Source: MPNP01 sp965221445 (GTDB taxonomy: Bacteria; Pseudomonadota; Alphaproteobacteria; Rhodobacterales; Rhodobacteraceae). From it: a DNA stretch of 64,000 nucleotides. The translations under genes and the position numbers were made by a program. Positions 8,470 to 18,209 of the stretch are shown here, piece after piece; position 1 is the first letter of the stretch, and the number at the start of each line of letters is the position of its first letter. The stretch lies in contig CBDCSF010000013.1 in the NCBI GenBank assembly GCA_965221445.1, positions 434,001 to 498,000 of the forward strand. Reading direction: 5' to 3'. The notes below the pieces were generated by a model. It was given only the letters and a program-made list of their open reading frames with translations, made no database searches and was not told the DNA's origin.

Positions 8470-9820
8470 ATCCAATAAATACAGTATGCTTTCAGCGAAA
8501 AGAGGTCTTGTATTGGGATTTGGGGGCGCCGCTGTATTGATTGGTGGGATAATTAGCTGGAGTGTAATGGCTTCGGTTTCAGGGGCGGTAATTTCATCCG
8601 GTTCTGTAAAAGCGGAGGGTAGTAACCAACTCATTGAACATATTGACGGCGGTACAGTGAGTGAAATTCTGGTAAGAGATGGTGACCGGGTAGAGGCAGA
8701 TCAGTTATTGCTACGTTTTTCCGATAAAGCACTTCGTACTGATGAGGCAATTCTCCTTGGTCAATACTTTGAAATGGCTGCAAGAAGGAATCGCTTGGAA
8801 GCGGAGTTTCATGGGGAAAATTCTATAAAATGGGATGAAGACCTGATTGAATTAGCCAAACAACATTCAGACTTAAAAAAAATTATGGAAGGTCAGGAAA
8901 GTTTCTTTCGTGCACGAATAGCTGCTCGTGATGGTGAAATCTCAATAATTCAGGAACAAATTGGTCAGGCTCGTAATGAAATTGCCGGCTTGGAATCGCG
9001 TACTGAATCTCTACGGCAACAACGTCAACTAGTCGTTCAGGAACTTGAAGCTGAACAAACGTTATATGATCAGGGCTTAACAAGGTTACCACGATTACTT
9101 GCAGTTCAGCGCGCGGCCGAAAATTTAGAGGGACTGGTGGCATCCAATAATGCCAGTATTGCAAGTATCCGTGGTAGTATTTCCGAGATGGAGGTACAGG
9201 TCCTACTTATCGAACTGCGTCGGATAGAAATAGCAGAGGAAACAGCTACAGAAGTCAGAGCACGGGAAAATCAAATCAAGGAACAATTGGATGCCCTGCA
9301 AGAACAGTTAAGCAGGTTGGAAGTTAGGACTCCTGTTGCGGGAGTGGTATTCGGTATGAATATTTTTGCACCCCAAGAGGTAGTATTCCCAGGTGAACCA
9401 ATGCTGGAAATTGTACCTGAGGATGCAAATCTGATTGTGATTGCACGAGTTCAACTTATTGACGTTGACCAAGTTCATCCCGGCCAAGAGGCGGTCCTTA
9501 GATTTTCCGCTTTCCCAGCAAGGGAGACACCGGAATTTAAAGGATATGTCAAACGTGTTTCAGCAGATGCTGTTTTAGATGAAATTACTGGTCAATCCTA
9601 TTATGAAGTGGAACTTGCCCTTGGCGACCTGATCAAGGGGGATAGTGAAGTTTCTGGAGTACAGGCTTCGGAGTCGAATTCAATAGGTAATTTGGGTAAC
9701 CTCACAATTACTCCCGGTATGCCAGTTGAGGTGCATATCCGCACAAACGAACGAACTGTGATTAGTTATTTGGTTAAACCTGTTTCGGATTTTTTCTACC
9801 GGTCTCTGCGTGAAGAGTGA
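8462..9820 (+). CDS. HlyD/PrtE-family periplasmic adaptor of type I secretion
   Basis: Membrane-fusion protein linking the ATPase to an outer-membrane TolC-like channel. From the chosen ATG it is 452 residues: a short cytoplasmic tail, one membrane segment (GLVLGFGGAAVLIGGIISW), a lipoyl-like half (IEHIDGGTVSEILVRDGDRV), a long coiled coil of about 200 residues, the second lipoyl half (LEVRTPVAGVVFGM) and a beta-barrel domain. I start at 8462 because GGAG lies about 7 bases upstream and the overlap with the ATPase stop gives translational coupling; a TTG at 8384 would add 26 residues but has poor spacing from its GGAGG. No TolC homologue is in the window. Confidence 0.9.
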   Translation: MSESNKYSMLSAKRGLVLGFGGAAVLIGGIISWSVMASVSGAVISSGSVKAEGSNQLIEHIDGGTVSEILVRDGDRVEADQLLLRFSDKALRTDEAILLGQYFEMAARRNRLEAEFHGENSIKWDEDLIELAKQHSDLKKIMEGQESFFRARIAARDGEISIIQEQIGQARNEIAGLESRTESLRQQRQLVVQELEAEQTLYDQGLTRLPRLLAVQRAAENLEGLVASNNASIASIRGSISEMEVQVLLIELRRIEIAEETATEVRARENQIKEQLDALQEQLSRLEVRTPVAGVVFGMNIFAPQEVVFPGEPMLEIVPEDANLIVIARVQLIDVDQVHPGQEAVLRFSAFPARETPEFKGYVKRVSADAVLDEITGQSYYEVELALGDLIKGDSEVSGVQASESNSIGNLGNLTITPGMPVEVHIRTNERTVISYLVKPVSDFFYRSLREE

Positions 9821-9842
9821 TTTTATGAAAAGTAGATAGGCC

Positions 9843-10283
9843 ATGTTCGCTACAAAAGAAATTACATTAATCAATGATTTACGTGAGATTACGAGCGTTG
9901 CAGGACAAATTGATGAATTTTGCGAATCCAACAATCTACCGTCAGAAATCTCATATGCTGTTAATCTGGCAATTGAAGAATTATTGGTAAATACAATTAC
10001 TTATGCCTACGAAGATGAAAGTTCTCATCGTATTGAAGTGCTTGTAAGATTAGAAAGCAAAACTCTTTTTGTTATAGTTGTTGATGATGGAATTGCGTTT
10101 GATCCTACAAAATCAGCTGCTCCAGAAGGTATAATTTCAATTGATGAGCCCGATATCGGAGGCCTGGGTATTCTTCTAATCAACCGCATGATGGATAGTG
10201 TAGAGTATCAAAGAAGAGCAGATTGTAATATTATTATACTTTCCAAAAGCACGGAAAATGAAGAGCAAGAAGAACCATCATAA
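9843..10283 (+). CDS. RsbW-like serine kinase / anti-sigma ATP-binding protein
   Basis: A 146-residue GHKL ATPase of the HATPase_c_2 type. The N box is NLAIEELLVNTITYAY, the G1 box VVVDDGIAFDP and the G2 box DIGGLGILLINRMMD. Proteins of this class phosphorylate STAS-domain antagonists and bind sigma factors in partner-switching systems. No STAS protein, PP2C phosphatase or sigma factor is seen nearby, so the partner is elsewhere or the protein works alone. It follows the HlyD gene by 22 bases on the same strand and may be part of the secretion operon, suggesting partner-switching control over secretion (inference). Confidence 0.8.
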   Translation: MFATKEITLINDLREITSVAGQIDEFCESNNLPSEISYAVNLAIEELLVNTITYAYEDESSHRIEVLVRLESKTLFVIVVDDGIAFDPTKSAAPEGIISIDEPDIGGLGILLINRMMDSVEYQRRADCNIIILSKSTENEEQEEPS

Positions 10284-10378
10284 GGGTGCTGTTTGACTCG
10301 CTGTTTATTGGGAATCTTTCCAGTCTCTGAAACTTTTAGGAAGTGGTCATTAAGACCATAAAAAGTTGTGGTGTTTCT

Positions 10379-10454
10379 TGGTGGAGCCGGGGGGAATCGA
10401 ACCCCCGACCTTGTCATTGCGAACGACACGCTCTCCCGACTGAGCTACGACCCC
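10379..10454 (-). tRNA. tRNA-Ala (anticodon CGC)
   Basis: Reading the minus strand gives a full cloverleaf beginning GGGGTCGTAGCTCAGTCGG. The anticodon stem UGUCG/UGACA closes the loop UUCGCAA with anticodon CGC (codon GCG). The T arm is GGGGGTTCGATTCCCCC. The acceptor stem carries a G3-U70 wobble, the alanine identity element. The 3' CCA is encoded (10379-10381). Confidence 0.93.
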
Positions 10455-10478
10455 ACTATTTGAATTCTGTTGAACTGA

Positions 10479-13328
10479 TTAGAAATTCCTTGTACAAACC
10501 AGATTTCTGTCTCCAAATACATTATCGACCCTGTTAACTGGTGCCCAGTAACGATCAGGTCTAAAAGCGCCAACTGGCAAACAGCCTTCTTTCCGTGAAT
10601 AAGGTCTGTCCCACTCACCAACCAAATCCTCTAAGGTATGAGGGGCATTGGTCAAAGGATTATTCTCCTTGTCTATTGTACCATCCTTGATTGCCTGGAT
10701 TTCATCTGCTATCGCCAGCATAGCATTGATAAATCGGTCCAATTCTGCCTTGGGCTCAGATTCTGTGGGTTCGACCATTAAAGTACCTGCCACAGGGAAA
10801 CTCATGGTGGGAGGATGAAAACCATTGTCAATCAATCTCTTGGCTATATCATCAATGACCAAATCAGTTCCTTCTGTTGAAACCCTGGTATCGACTATGC
10901 ATTCATGGGCAACCAAACCTTCATTACCGGAGTAGCAAATTTCGTATTTCTCTCGAAGTCTCTTGGTCAGGTAATTGGCATTTAAAATTGCCAGTTTTGT
11001 GGCTAAAGCCAAACCCTTCCCGGCCATCAACTTGATAAATGCCCAAGAAATTACTAATACCAGAGCTGATCCATACTTGGTTGCACTTACTGCCCCAGAA
11101 CCATCACCTTCCAGCGGGTCCCCTGGTAGAAAAGGAATCAAATGTGATTTGACCCCTATAGGGCCTACACCAGGACCACCTCCACCGTGTGGAATACAAA
11201 AAGTCTTATGAAGATTTAAATGTGAGACATCAGCACCGATATCACCAGGCCTGAGGATACCAACCATGGCGTTTAAATTTGCACCATCCAGATAAACCTG
11301 CCCACCAACATCATGGATTAATTGACAAACCTCCGTTATGGAACCCTCGAATACACCATGGGTTGAAGGATAGGTAACCATGACTGCAGAAATTTTTTCT
11401 GCATTTTCCTTCACCAGTAGCTTCATGTGGCTGATGTCAATGGTTCCATCATCGTTAGTATCTATTTCAATTACTTTCATACCTGCTAAAACTGCCGAAG
11501 CTGCATTCGTTCCATGAGCCGATTTTGGTATCAGGACAATGTCCCTTTGTCCTTCTCCAATACTGCTGTGAAAGCCTTTGATGGCCATCAGGCCTGCATA
11601 CTCACCCTGTGCTCCAGAATTTGGCTGGACTGAGAAACCATCGAAACCGGTAATCAAACAGAGCCTTTGACAAAGGTCTTCAATTAATTTTGTGTAGCCT
11701 CCCACCTGATCCTCAGGAGCATACGGATGAATATTTGTTAATTGTGGTTGCGTGATCGGAGCCATTTCCGTGGTTGCGTTTAATTTCATGGTACATGAAC
11801 CTAGGGGAATCATGGTTCTGTCCAGGGCAAGGTCCCTGTCCGCCAATTGACGGATATATCTAGTCATGGCCGCTTCTGAACGATTCATGTTGAAAACCGG
11901 ATTTTGCATGTATTCAGACGTTCGTTCAAAAGAAGTTGGAATAGCATTCAAACTGACAGGATCAATTGATTGCAGCTCTTCTGAACTAGCTTCTATTCCA
12001 AATGAAGAACAGACCCTAAGCAATACATTGGAGTTGGTTGTTTCATCCAGTGATAAACCGATCAGATTATTATCAATTTTCCTGAAATTTATCCCTTCGG
12101 TTAAACCCTTTGACAGTACCTTGGAGGAATCCTTGACCTGGACTGAAATCGTATCAAAGAACCCTTCCTGGTTTACCCTGTAACCATTATTCTCAAGCTT
12201 TTGCTTCAACCACACCGTTCGGCCATGAATTCCTTGTGCAATTGACTTCAAGCCAATGGGTCCATGAAGTACACCATATAAACTTGCCACAACTGCCGGT
12301 AGTACCTGGGCCGTACAAATATTCGAGGTTGCCTTTTGTCTTCTGATATGCTGCTCTCTGGTCTGAAGAGCCAATCTCAAGGCTGGTTTACCACGTGAAT
12401 CCTGCGATACACCTACAATCCTACCAGGTAACTGGCGAACATATTTCATTGACGTCGAAATAAATGCAGCGTGAGGACCACCAAAACCAAGAGGCATCCC
12501 GAAACGCTGAGTTGATCCGATACATATATCGGCTCCAAATGCAGCAGGTTCTTTCAACAGAGTCAATGCCATTAGATCAGTAGCAAAAATTGTAATGGCT
12601 TTATTCTGCTTTAACTCAGCCGAGAGTTTCGAAAAATCAGACAAATTGCCGTATGTTCCAGGGTATTGGAATATTGCACCAAATACCTCACTTGGGATTA
12701 AGTCCTCAAAAGGGCAGCCTTCAATAATTTCAATACCTAAAGGTTTGGCTCTGGTTTTGATTACTGCCTTGGTTTGGGGGTGACACCAGGTACCAACAAA
12801 AAACTTGTTACTTTTTGATCGAGATATCCTGTATGCCATTGCCATTGCCTCTGCACCCGCACTTGCTTCATCCAGTAACGAAGCATTTGCACAGCCTAAC
12901 CCAGTCAAATCACTAACAATGGTTTGAAAATTTAACAAGACCTCCAATCGACCCTGACTGATCTCTGGTTGATAGGGTGTATAAGCAGTGTACCATGCAG
13001 GGTTCTCCAAGATATTCCTAATTAGAACAGGTGGGGTAATCGTCCCGTAGAAGCCCATTCCGATAAGCGAGGTATAAATCTGATTATCTCCAATAAATTT
13101 TTGAAGATCTTCAGGTAGCTCAACTTCTGTAAGGGGCTCACCCAACTCAGGAAGGGGATTATTTCCCAAATGAAGATCCCTTAATCTTGAGGGAAGTACA
13201 GCATCAATTAAGTGGTCAAGGTTGGAATAACCCACCACCTCCAGCATTTCCGTTATTTCCTTCGCCGAAGGCCCTGCATGGCGTAATTTGGCAAAATTGT
13301 AAGGTTCATAAGATTCTTCAGCTATCAT
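10479..13328 (-). CDS. gcvP: Glycine dehydrogenase (decarboxylating), glycine cleavage P protein
   Basis: A 949-residue homodimer-type P protein containing both halves fused. It decarboxylates glycine through pyridoxal phosphate and passes the aminomethyl group to the H protein lipoamide. The PLP lysine lies in the C-terminal half in HLNLHKTFCIPHGGGGPG, followed by a glycine-rich loop; SCTMKLNATTEM and QPNSGAQGEYAG are also conserved. The N half carries SLLDEASAGAEAMAMA. The start overlaps the gcvH stop by 4 bases (ATGA), and the gene closes a gcvT-gcvH-gcvP operon. No glycine riboswitch is visible upstream of the operon. Confidence 0.97.
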   Translation of the reverse strand: MIAEESYEPYNFAKLRHAGPSAKEITEMLEVVGYSNLDHLIDAVLPSRLRDLHLGNNPLPELGEPLTEVELPEDLQKFIGDNQIYTSLIGMGFYGTITPPVLIRNILENPAWYTAYTPYQPEISQGRLEVLLNFQTIVSDLTGLGCANASLLDEASAGAEAMAMAYRISRSKSNKFFVGTWCHPQTKAVIKTRAKPLGIEIIEGCPFEDLIPSEVFGAIFQYPGTYGNLSDFSKLSAELKQNKAITIFATDLMALTLLKEPAAFGADICIGSTQRFGMPLGFGGPHAAFISTSMKYVRQLPGRIVGVSQDSRGKPALRLALQTREQHIRRQKATSNICTAQVLPAVVASLYGVLHGPIGLKSIAQGIHGRTVWLKQKLENNGYRVNQEGFFDTISVQVKDSSKVLSKGLTEGINFRKIDNNLIGLSLDETTNSNVLLRVCSSFGIEASSEELQSIDPVSLNAIPTSFERTSEYMQNPVFNMNRSEAAMTRYIRQLADRDLALDRTMIPLGSCTMKLNATTEMAPITQPQLTNIHPYAPEDQVGGYTKLIEDLCQRLCLITGFDGFSVQPNSGAQGEYAGLMAIKGFHSSIGEGQRDIVLIPKSAHGTNAASAVLAGMKVIEIDTNDDGTIDISHMKLLVKENAEKISAVMVTYPSTHGVFEGSITEVCQLIHDVGGQVYLDGANLNAMVGILRPGDIGADVSHLNLHKTFCIPHGGGGPGVGPIGVKSHLIPFLPGDPLEGDGSGAVSATKYGSALVLVISWAFIKLMAGKGLALATKLAILNANYLTKRLREKYEICYSGNEGLVAHECIVDTRVSTEGTDLVIDDIAKRLIDNGFHPPTMSFPVAGTLMVEPTESEPKAELDRFINAMLAIADEIQAIKDGTIDKENNPLTNAPHTLEDLVGEWDRPYSRKEGCLPVGAFRPDRYWAPVNRVDNVFGDRNLVCTRNF

Positions 13329-13684
13329 GAAATCAATTCCTGATATTCTTTTTCCGACATAAGATTTTCATATTCATCCGGGTCAGCTGCTTCCATTTTA
13401 AAAAACCAGCCTTTCTCAAGCGGGTCCTCGTTAACCAAGCCAGGACTTTCATCCAATTCCTCGTTTATTTCAACGATTGTCCCTGTCAGAGGTGAAATTA
13501 ATTCGGAAGCAGCTTTCACACTCTCAATAACTGCAACATCATCCCCCAGAGAAAATTCTTCACCTTCCTCTGGCAAATCAACGAATACAACATCTCCCAA
13601 TTCGTCTGCCGCATACTCTGTTATCCCTACAGTGAATAAATCGCCATCCTTGCGAACCCATTCATGATCCTCGGTGTATTTCAT
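13325..13684 (-). CDS. gcvH: Glycine cleavage system H protein
   Basis: The 119-residue lipoyl carrier of the glycine cleavage complex. The lipoylated lysine is in AVIESVKAASELISP (about residue 56), between beta strands typical of the H-protein fold, with LTGTIVEINEELDESPGLVNEDP following. Length is normal for the family. A GGAGG-type site (complement of CCTCC at about 13691-13695) precedes the ATG. It sits 15 bases after gcvT and overlaps gcvP, so all three products are probably made together. Confidence 0.97.
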   Translation of the reverse strand: MKYTEDHEWVRKDGDLFTVGITEYAADELGDVVFVDLPEEGEEFSLGDDVAVIESVKAASELISPLTGTIVEINEELDESPGLVNEDPLEKGWFFKMEAADPDEYENLMSEKEYQELIS

Positions 13685-13699
13685 TTTTAACCTCCTGAA

Positions 13700-14830
13700 T
13701 TATTTACTAAAACTTGTTCCCACGAATCTTCTTAAATGAATATTGATTGGTAATCGTGATCTTCTGCCTTCACAAAAAAGGACTGGGTTTTTTCTTACTT
13801 CATCCGCTTTGATATAACCCACGGCTATAGGACCGTTAACTGTTGGTCCAAATCCACCTGAAGTTACTCTTCCAACTTCATCACCCCCAGTTTCATGATT
13901 AAATACTTTATTGCCGCCTCTAATGGGTGATCTTCCTTGAGGTTTAAGGCCAACCAACATTTGTTTAACACCTTCCTTAAGCTGGGTAGCCAATATTTCA
14001 TAGCCGGGAAATCCGCCCTCTTTGATATTACCTGGACGCCTTGATTTGGAAACTGACCACCACAAACCAGCCTCAATTACTGAAGTAGTCTTATCAATAT
14101 CATTCCCATGGAGACATAATCCCGCCTCTAGTCTTAATGAATCACGGGCAGCGAGACCTATAAATTGAATATCCTCTACTTCCATAAGCCTTTCTGAAAA
14201 TTCAACTGCTTTATCCGAGGATATGGAAATTTCAAATCCGTCCTCACCGGTATATCCAGACCTTGAAATCCATAATTCACCAAAGTCAGAATCCATTTCT
14301 ATCACATCTAGAAAGCGTAAATCGTTTATCTCAGGTAAAATTGTGCTGGTTACTTCGGCTGCTTTTGGTCCCTGGATTGCCAGAAGGGCTCTATCTTCAA
14401 ATTCACCAAGCTCGAATCCCGATCCAATTTGAGATTGAAAATAGTCAATATCTTCTTTTTTGTTAGCTGCATTAACGATAAGGTAGACAAACTCCTTCTT
14501 CTTGGTAATCATCAGGTCATCAATAATACCCCCATTCTCAGTAGTGAGAAGAGCGTATTTCTGTCTGCCAAAACCAAGATTATCCAAATCAATCGGAAGC
14601 AGGGTTTCCAATTTTTTAACAACATCACTTAACGTATTCTGACCCTTGGGATAGATAGCTAATTGCCCCATATGACTTACATCAAATACTCCAACCCTTG
14701 TACGTGTATGGGTATGTTCCTTTATTGTTCCCAAGGGGTACTGGACAGGCATTTCGTACCCTGCAAAAGGCACCATTTTGGCACCCAACCGGTTGTGGAA
14801 TTCAAATAGAGGGGTTCTTTTCAGTGTCAT
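13700..14830 (-). CDS. gcvT: Aminomethyltransferase, glycine cleavage T protein
   Basis: T protein of 376 residues that takes the methylamine group from the H protein and makes 5,10-methylenetetrahydrofolate and ammonia. Family motifs are VPFAGYEMPVQYPLG near the start, GVFDVSHMGQL with the catalytic Asp of the family, GYTGEDGFEI, and LEAGLCLHGNDID. I begin at MTLKRTPL because it aligns with the family N terminus; a TTG at 14866 would add 12 residues without clear support. It is the first gene of the operon. The leader from 14831 to about 15087 is AT-rich and shows no glycine-aptamer motif. Confidence 0.95.
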   Translation of the reverse strand: MTLKRTPLFEFHNRLGAKMVPFAGYEMPVQYPLGTIKEHTHTRTRVGVFDVSHMGQLAIYPKGQNTLSDVVKKLETLLPIDLDNLGFGRQKYALLTTENGGIIDDLMITKKKEFVYLIVNAANKKEDIDYFQSQIGSGFELGEFEDRALLAIQGPKAAEVTSTILPEINDLRFLDVIEMDSDFGELWISRSGYTGEDGFEISISSDKAVEFSERLMEVEDIQFIGLAARDSLRLEAGLCLHGNDIDKTTSVIEAGLWWSVSKSRRPGNIKEGGFPGYEILATQLKEGVKQMLVGLKPQGRSPIRGGNKVFNHETGGDEVGRVTSGGFGPTVNGPIAVGYIKADEVRKNPVLFCEGRRSRLPINIHLRRFVGTSFSK

Positions 14831-15087
14831 AAATCGTACCCAAAATAAATCTCCAAACTTTTCCAAAAATCTACGAAAAATAGCTTTGCAGTAAGAAATC
14901 AGTTATTAACAAAAATCTAAAAAACAATTTATTAAACAATCGACTTTCAGGAATTTTATTTACTCCTTGCAATTAACGAGTAAAGGAATTTCGTTTTAAC
15001 AATACGACGGTGAATTGACTTGTAATCAAACCACTTCCTCCACTTTATTCCGCTAGGGATTAACCATGTATTGTATCATGTTACTCC

Positions 15088-16410
15088 TTATTTTGGTTTT
15101 GGAGCTACCCTTAACAGAGCCATCACGGTTTGCATGTCAGGACCGCTGTTCCGACCTGTTATTGCCAGCCTGAGTGGTAAAAACAATTTACCACCCCGTC
15201 TGTCAGATTTTGTCTTAAGAATTTTGACCCAATTCCTCCAGGTATTGGTGTCAAAAGGAAACTCAGGGAGAATTGAAAGGGCAAATTCGACAAATTCCCT
15301 ATCCTCTGGATTTATTGTTGGTTCAATCTCCTGATTTAGTATTTTCCACCAATCCGTGACTTCACCGATGGTCTTGATATTCCCTTTAATGGCATTCCAA
15401 AACTCTTCACCTTCCGATTTGGGAATTCCAAATTCCAGAACCCTTTCCTTGATTAACTTGTAAGGAACGGTTCTATAGTAATCAGAAGTTAATCCTATCA
15501 ATTGTTGTTCATCAAATTTTGTGGGATTGCCGCTGAAGCTTTCCAACGTAAATGTAGCCAATATCTCATCAAGGTTCAATTTTAGGTTGACTGGATTCGA
15601 AGAACCCAAAAAAGCAAGCTGCGAGAGAATGGCAGCTGGTTCAATTCCTTTTTCCCTCAGATCTCTAATTGAAAGGTCTCCAAGCCTTTTGGCCAGAGGT
15701 TCACCTTTCATTCCCACCAATAAGGAATGATGAAAAAAAGTTGGTGCTGAAGAGCCCAAAGCTTCCATGATTTCAACTTGAGTTGCAGTGTTGGTCAGGT
15801 GATCATCCCCCCTGACAACATGAGTTATACCAAAATCCAAATCGTCGACAACCGAAGCAAAAGTGTACAGAAAAAGTCCATCTCCCCTGATCAGGACAGG
15901 GTCTGAAACGTTAGCGGTATTGAAGGAAACCATTCCCTGAATACCATCATTCCAGAATACATCCTTTTGCACGAGCTTGAATCTCCAATATCCTTTAGTT
16001 TCGTTTCGTTTCGTTCGTTTTGCTTGCTCACTTAATTCTAGAGATTCCCTGTCATAGACCGGAGGTTTACCTTGTTTCAGCTGCAATTTCCTTTTTAAAT
16101 CCAACTCATCGGGGCTTTCGAAACATTCATAAAGATTACCAGACTCAATTAATTGAGAAGCTTTTTCCTTATACCGGTCGACTCTATCTGATTGCCGCTC
16201 TACCTGGTCCCATTCAAGTCCCAACCACTCCAAATCCTGGTATATAGCATCCACGAACTCCTGTTTTGAACGGGTTTGGTCAGTATCATCCAGCCTGAGG
16301 ATGAACTTGCCACTATCCCTCCTTGCCAATAAATAATTAAACAAAGCAGTTCTAATATTTCCAATATGGAGTATCCCAGTTGGTGATGGTGCGAATCTTG
16401 TTATGGTCAT
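15088..16410 (-). CDS. gltX: Glutamate--tRNA ligase
   Basis: A class I aminoacyl-tRNA synthetase of 440 residues. The HIGH-like motif is APSPTGILHIGNIRTALFN (8-26), followed by FILRLDDTD. The C-terminal part is the helical anticodon-binding domain. The KMSKS motif is degenerate, reading EPLAKRLGDLS, as in one of the two GluRS types often found together in Alphaproteobacteria; the duplicate may be specialised for tRNA-Gln mischarging. No second copy or gatCAB is in the window, so specificity cannot be settled. The gene is on the minus strand, separated from gcvT by about 250 AT-rich bases. Confidence 0.93.
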   Translation of the reverse strand: MTITRFAPSPTGILHIGNIRTALFNYLLARRDSGKFILRLDDTDQTRSKQEFVDAIYQDLEWLGLEWDQVERQSDRVDRYKEKASQLIESGNLYECFESPDELDLKRKLQLKQGKPPVYDRESLELSEQAKRTKRNETKGYWRFKLVQKDVFWNDGIQGMVSFNTANVSDPVLIRGDGLFLYTFASVVDDLDFGITHVVRGDDHLTNTATQVEIMEALGSSAPTFFHHSLLVGMKGEPLAKRLGDLSIRDLREKGIEPAAILSQLAFLGSSNPVNLKLNLDEILATFTLESFSGNPTKFDEQQLIGLTSDYYRTVPYKLIKERVLEFGIPKSEGEEFWNAIKGNIKTIGEVTDWWKILNQEIEPTINPEDREFVEFALSILPEFPFDTNTWRNWVKILKTKSDRRGGKLFLPLRLAITGRNSGPDMQTVMALLRVAPKPK

Positions 16411-16517
16411 TCAAATCCAAACCTTTAAACTGATTTATTGATCGTAAAATCGTCTGCTCTATGTGAGGTGCGTCGTTGACAAAGTTAAGTCTCGGAAACT
16501 AATTTACATGATAATTT

Positions 16518-18179
16518 TTATTTGTTTTTATCTCTCCAATGGTTAACAATGGGATATCTACGGTCCAACCATAGCGCCCTGCCCGTTAGCCTAACGCCGG
16601 GAGCAGACTGAAACCTCTTGTATTCTGACCTGTATATCAGCTGTTCAATCTTTTGTACCAATTCCAAATCAAAACCCTTTGCGGCAACCTCTGTCACCGA
16701 AAAGTCTTTGTCTATCAGCATTTCCAGTACCTGGTCCAAAATCTCATAGGATGGTAAACTGTCGGTATCCTTTTGATTCTCTCTGAGTTCAGCTGTTGGA
16801 GGTTTGGAAATAATTTGCGAAGGTATAACCTCTCCACTAATTCCCTTCATCCAACTTCTAAAGTTGGTATTTCTCCATCGACATAGTTGAATGACCTTCG
16901 TTTTGTATAAATCCTTAATCGGGTTATACCCTCCTGCCATATCCCCATAAATTGTTGTATATCCAACAGCGACCTCGGATTTGTTTCCTGTTGTTAGCAA
17001 AATTTCGCCAAATTTATTCGAAATTGCCATCAAAAGCATTCCCCGGATTCGTGATTGAATGTTTTCTTCTGTAAGGTCTGGAGGTCTGTCTCCAAAGATT
17101 GGTTGCAGGGAATTTAGAACCTGTTCCATGATTGATTCAATTGGAACTTCCTCAATCTTGCAATTCAGGTTTCTTACTAGTTCAAGAGCATCCGTGGTTG
17201 ATTGGGATGAGGTGAAGGGCGAAGGTAACAATACGCAGCGGGTATTTTCCGGTCCTATGGCGTCTACAGCGATAGTGGCAACCAGGGCACTGTCAATACC
17301 ACCTGAAAGCCCAAGCACCACTTTTGAAAATCCACTTTTACAAATATAATTTCGTACCCCTTCAACAATAGCTCGATAATCTTGTTCCTCTTCCTTTGGC
17401 ACCAAAGCAAAATTACTCTCCAATGCCTTCCAACCGGTTGGTGTTTTCCTGAATTCAACGATTTCTACCATTTCATCAAAAAGGGGAAATTGCATAGCAA
17501 GCACACCACCTGGGTTAAGAGTAAATGATCCGCCGTCAAATACCTGATCATCCTGACCCCCAACCAGATTGAGATATACTAGGGGAAGCCCGGTTTCGAC
17601 CACTCTGGCTACCATCTTGTTAAACCTTCTGTCGAGCTTATTCCTTTCATAAGGCGATCCGTTGGGTACAATAAGTAACTCCGCCCCTGATTCCTCAAGT
17701 GTTTCACAGACATCCTCAAACCAGGCATCTTCACAAATTGGAGTCCCTACCCGTACGTTGCCAATTCGGTAAGGTCCACTTATAGACCCTGATTTAAATT
17801 GTCTGATCTCGTCAAATACTTCGGTATTGGGTAAATGGTGTTTTTGAATTATGGCTTGTATTTTCCCACCTGAAAGAACAAGAAAGCAGTTGTACACATC
17901 TTCTTCAATTAACCAAGGACAACCGACACCTATAGTTGCATTGCCTGTATTCCAGGTCACAAGTTCCTTGAGGTGTTCCATACAATCCAACACAAAGGAT
18001 TTTTTGGTAACCAAATCCTGTACGGGATAACCCGAAAGGAATAATTCAGGAAAAACAATATAGTCAACTTTTTTGTCCTGAAGGGAGTCAACTGTATGCT
18101 TAATTTGGTCAACATTCCCTTTCAGGGCACCGACTGTGGGATTTAATTGGGCCAAAGCAACCCGAAATTGTTCAGACAA
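16518..18179 (-). CDS. nadE: NAD+ synthase, glutamine-hydrolysing
   Basis: A 553-residue two-domain enzyme converting deamido-NAD to NAD+. The N-terminal nitrilase-like glutaminase has the catalytic triad Glu45 (FPELFLSGYP), Lys113 (QKHHLPN) and Cys149 (PICEDAWF). The C-terminal synthetase domain starts near 265 and has the P-loop LGLSGGIDSALVATIA (about 289-304), followed by TTGNKSEVAVGYTTIYGDMAGG, which lines the active site. The fused glutaminase allows use of glutamine rather than free ammonia. Transcribed toward gltX, about 107 bases upstream of it. Confidence 0.96.
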   Translation of the reverse strand: MSEQFRVALAQLNPTVGALKGNVDQIKHTVDSLQDKKVDYIVFPELFLSGYPVQDLVTKKSFVLDCMEHLKELVTWNTGNATIGVGCPWLIEEDVYNCFLVLSGGKIQAIIQKHHLPNTEVFDEIRQFKSGSISGPYRIGNVRVGTPICEDAWFEDVCETLEESGAELLIVPNGSPYERNKLDRRFNKMVARVVETGLPLVYLNLVGGQDDQVFDGGSFTLNPGGVLAMQFPLFDEMVEIVEFRKTPTGWKALESNFALVPKEEEQDYRAIVEGVRNYICKSGFSKVVLGLSGGIDSALVATIAVDAIGPENTRCVLLPSPFTSSQSTTDALELVRNLNCKIEEVPIESIMEQVLNSLQPIFGDRPPDLTEENIQSRIRGMLLMAISNKFGEILLTTGNKSEVAVGYTTIYGDMAGGYNPIKDLYKTKVIQLCRWRNTNFRSWMKGISGEVIPSQIISKPPTAELRENQKDTDSLPSYEILDQVLEMLIDKDFSVTEVAAKGFDLELVQKIEQLIYRSEYKRFQSAPGVRLTGRALWLDRRYPIVNHWRDKNK

Positions 18180-18209
18180 GAAAAACCTTTCGAAAAAAAT
18201 TACGCTTAC

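Noticed and set aside
14831..15087. Possible glycine riboswitch before gcvT
   Set aside because: The minus-strand leader lacks the conserved glycine aptamer core; only AT-rich sequence is seen.
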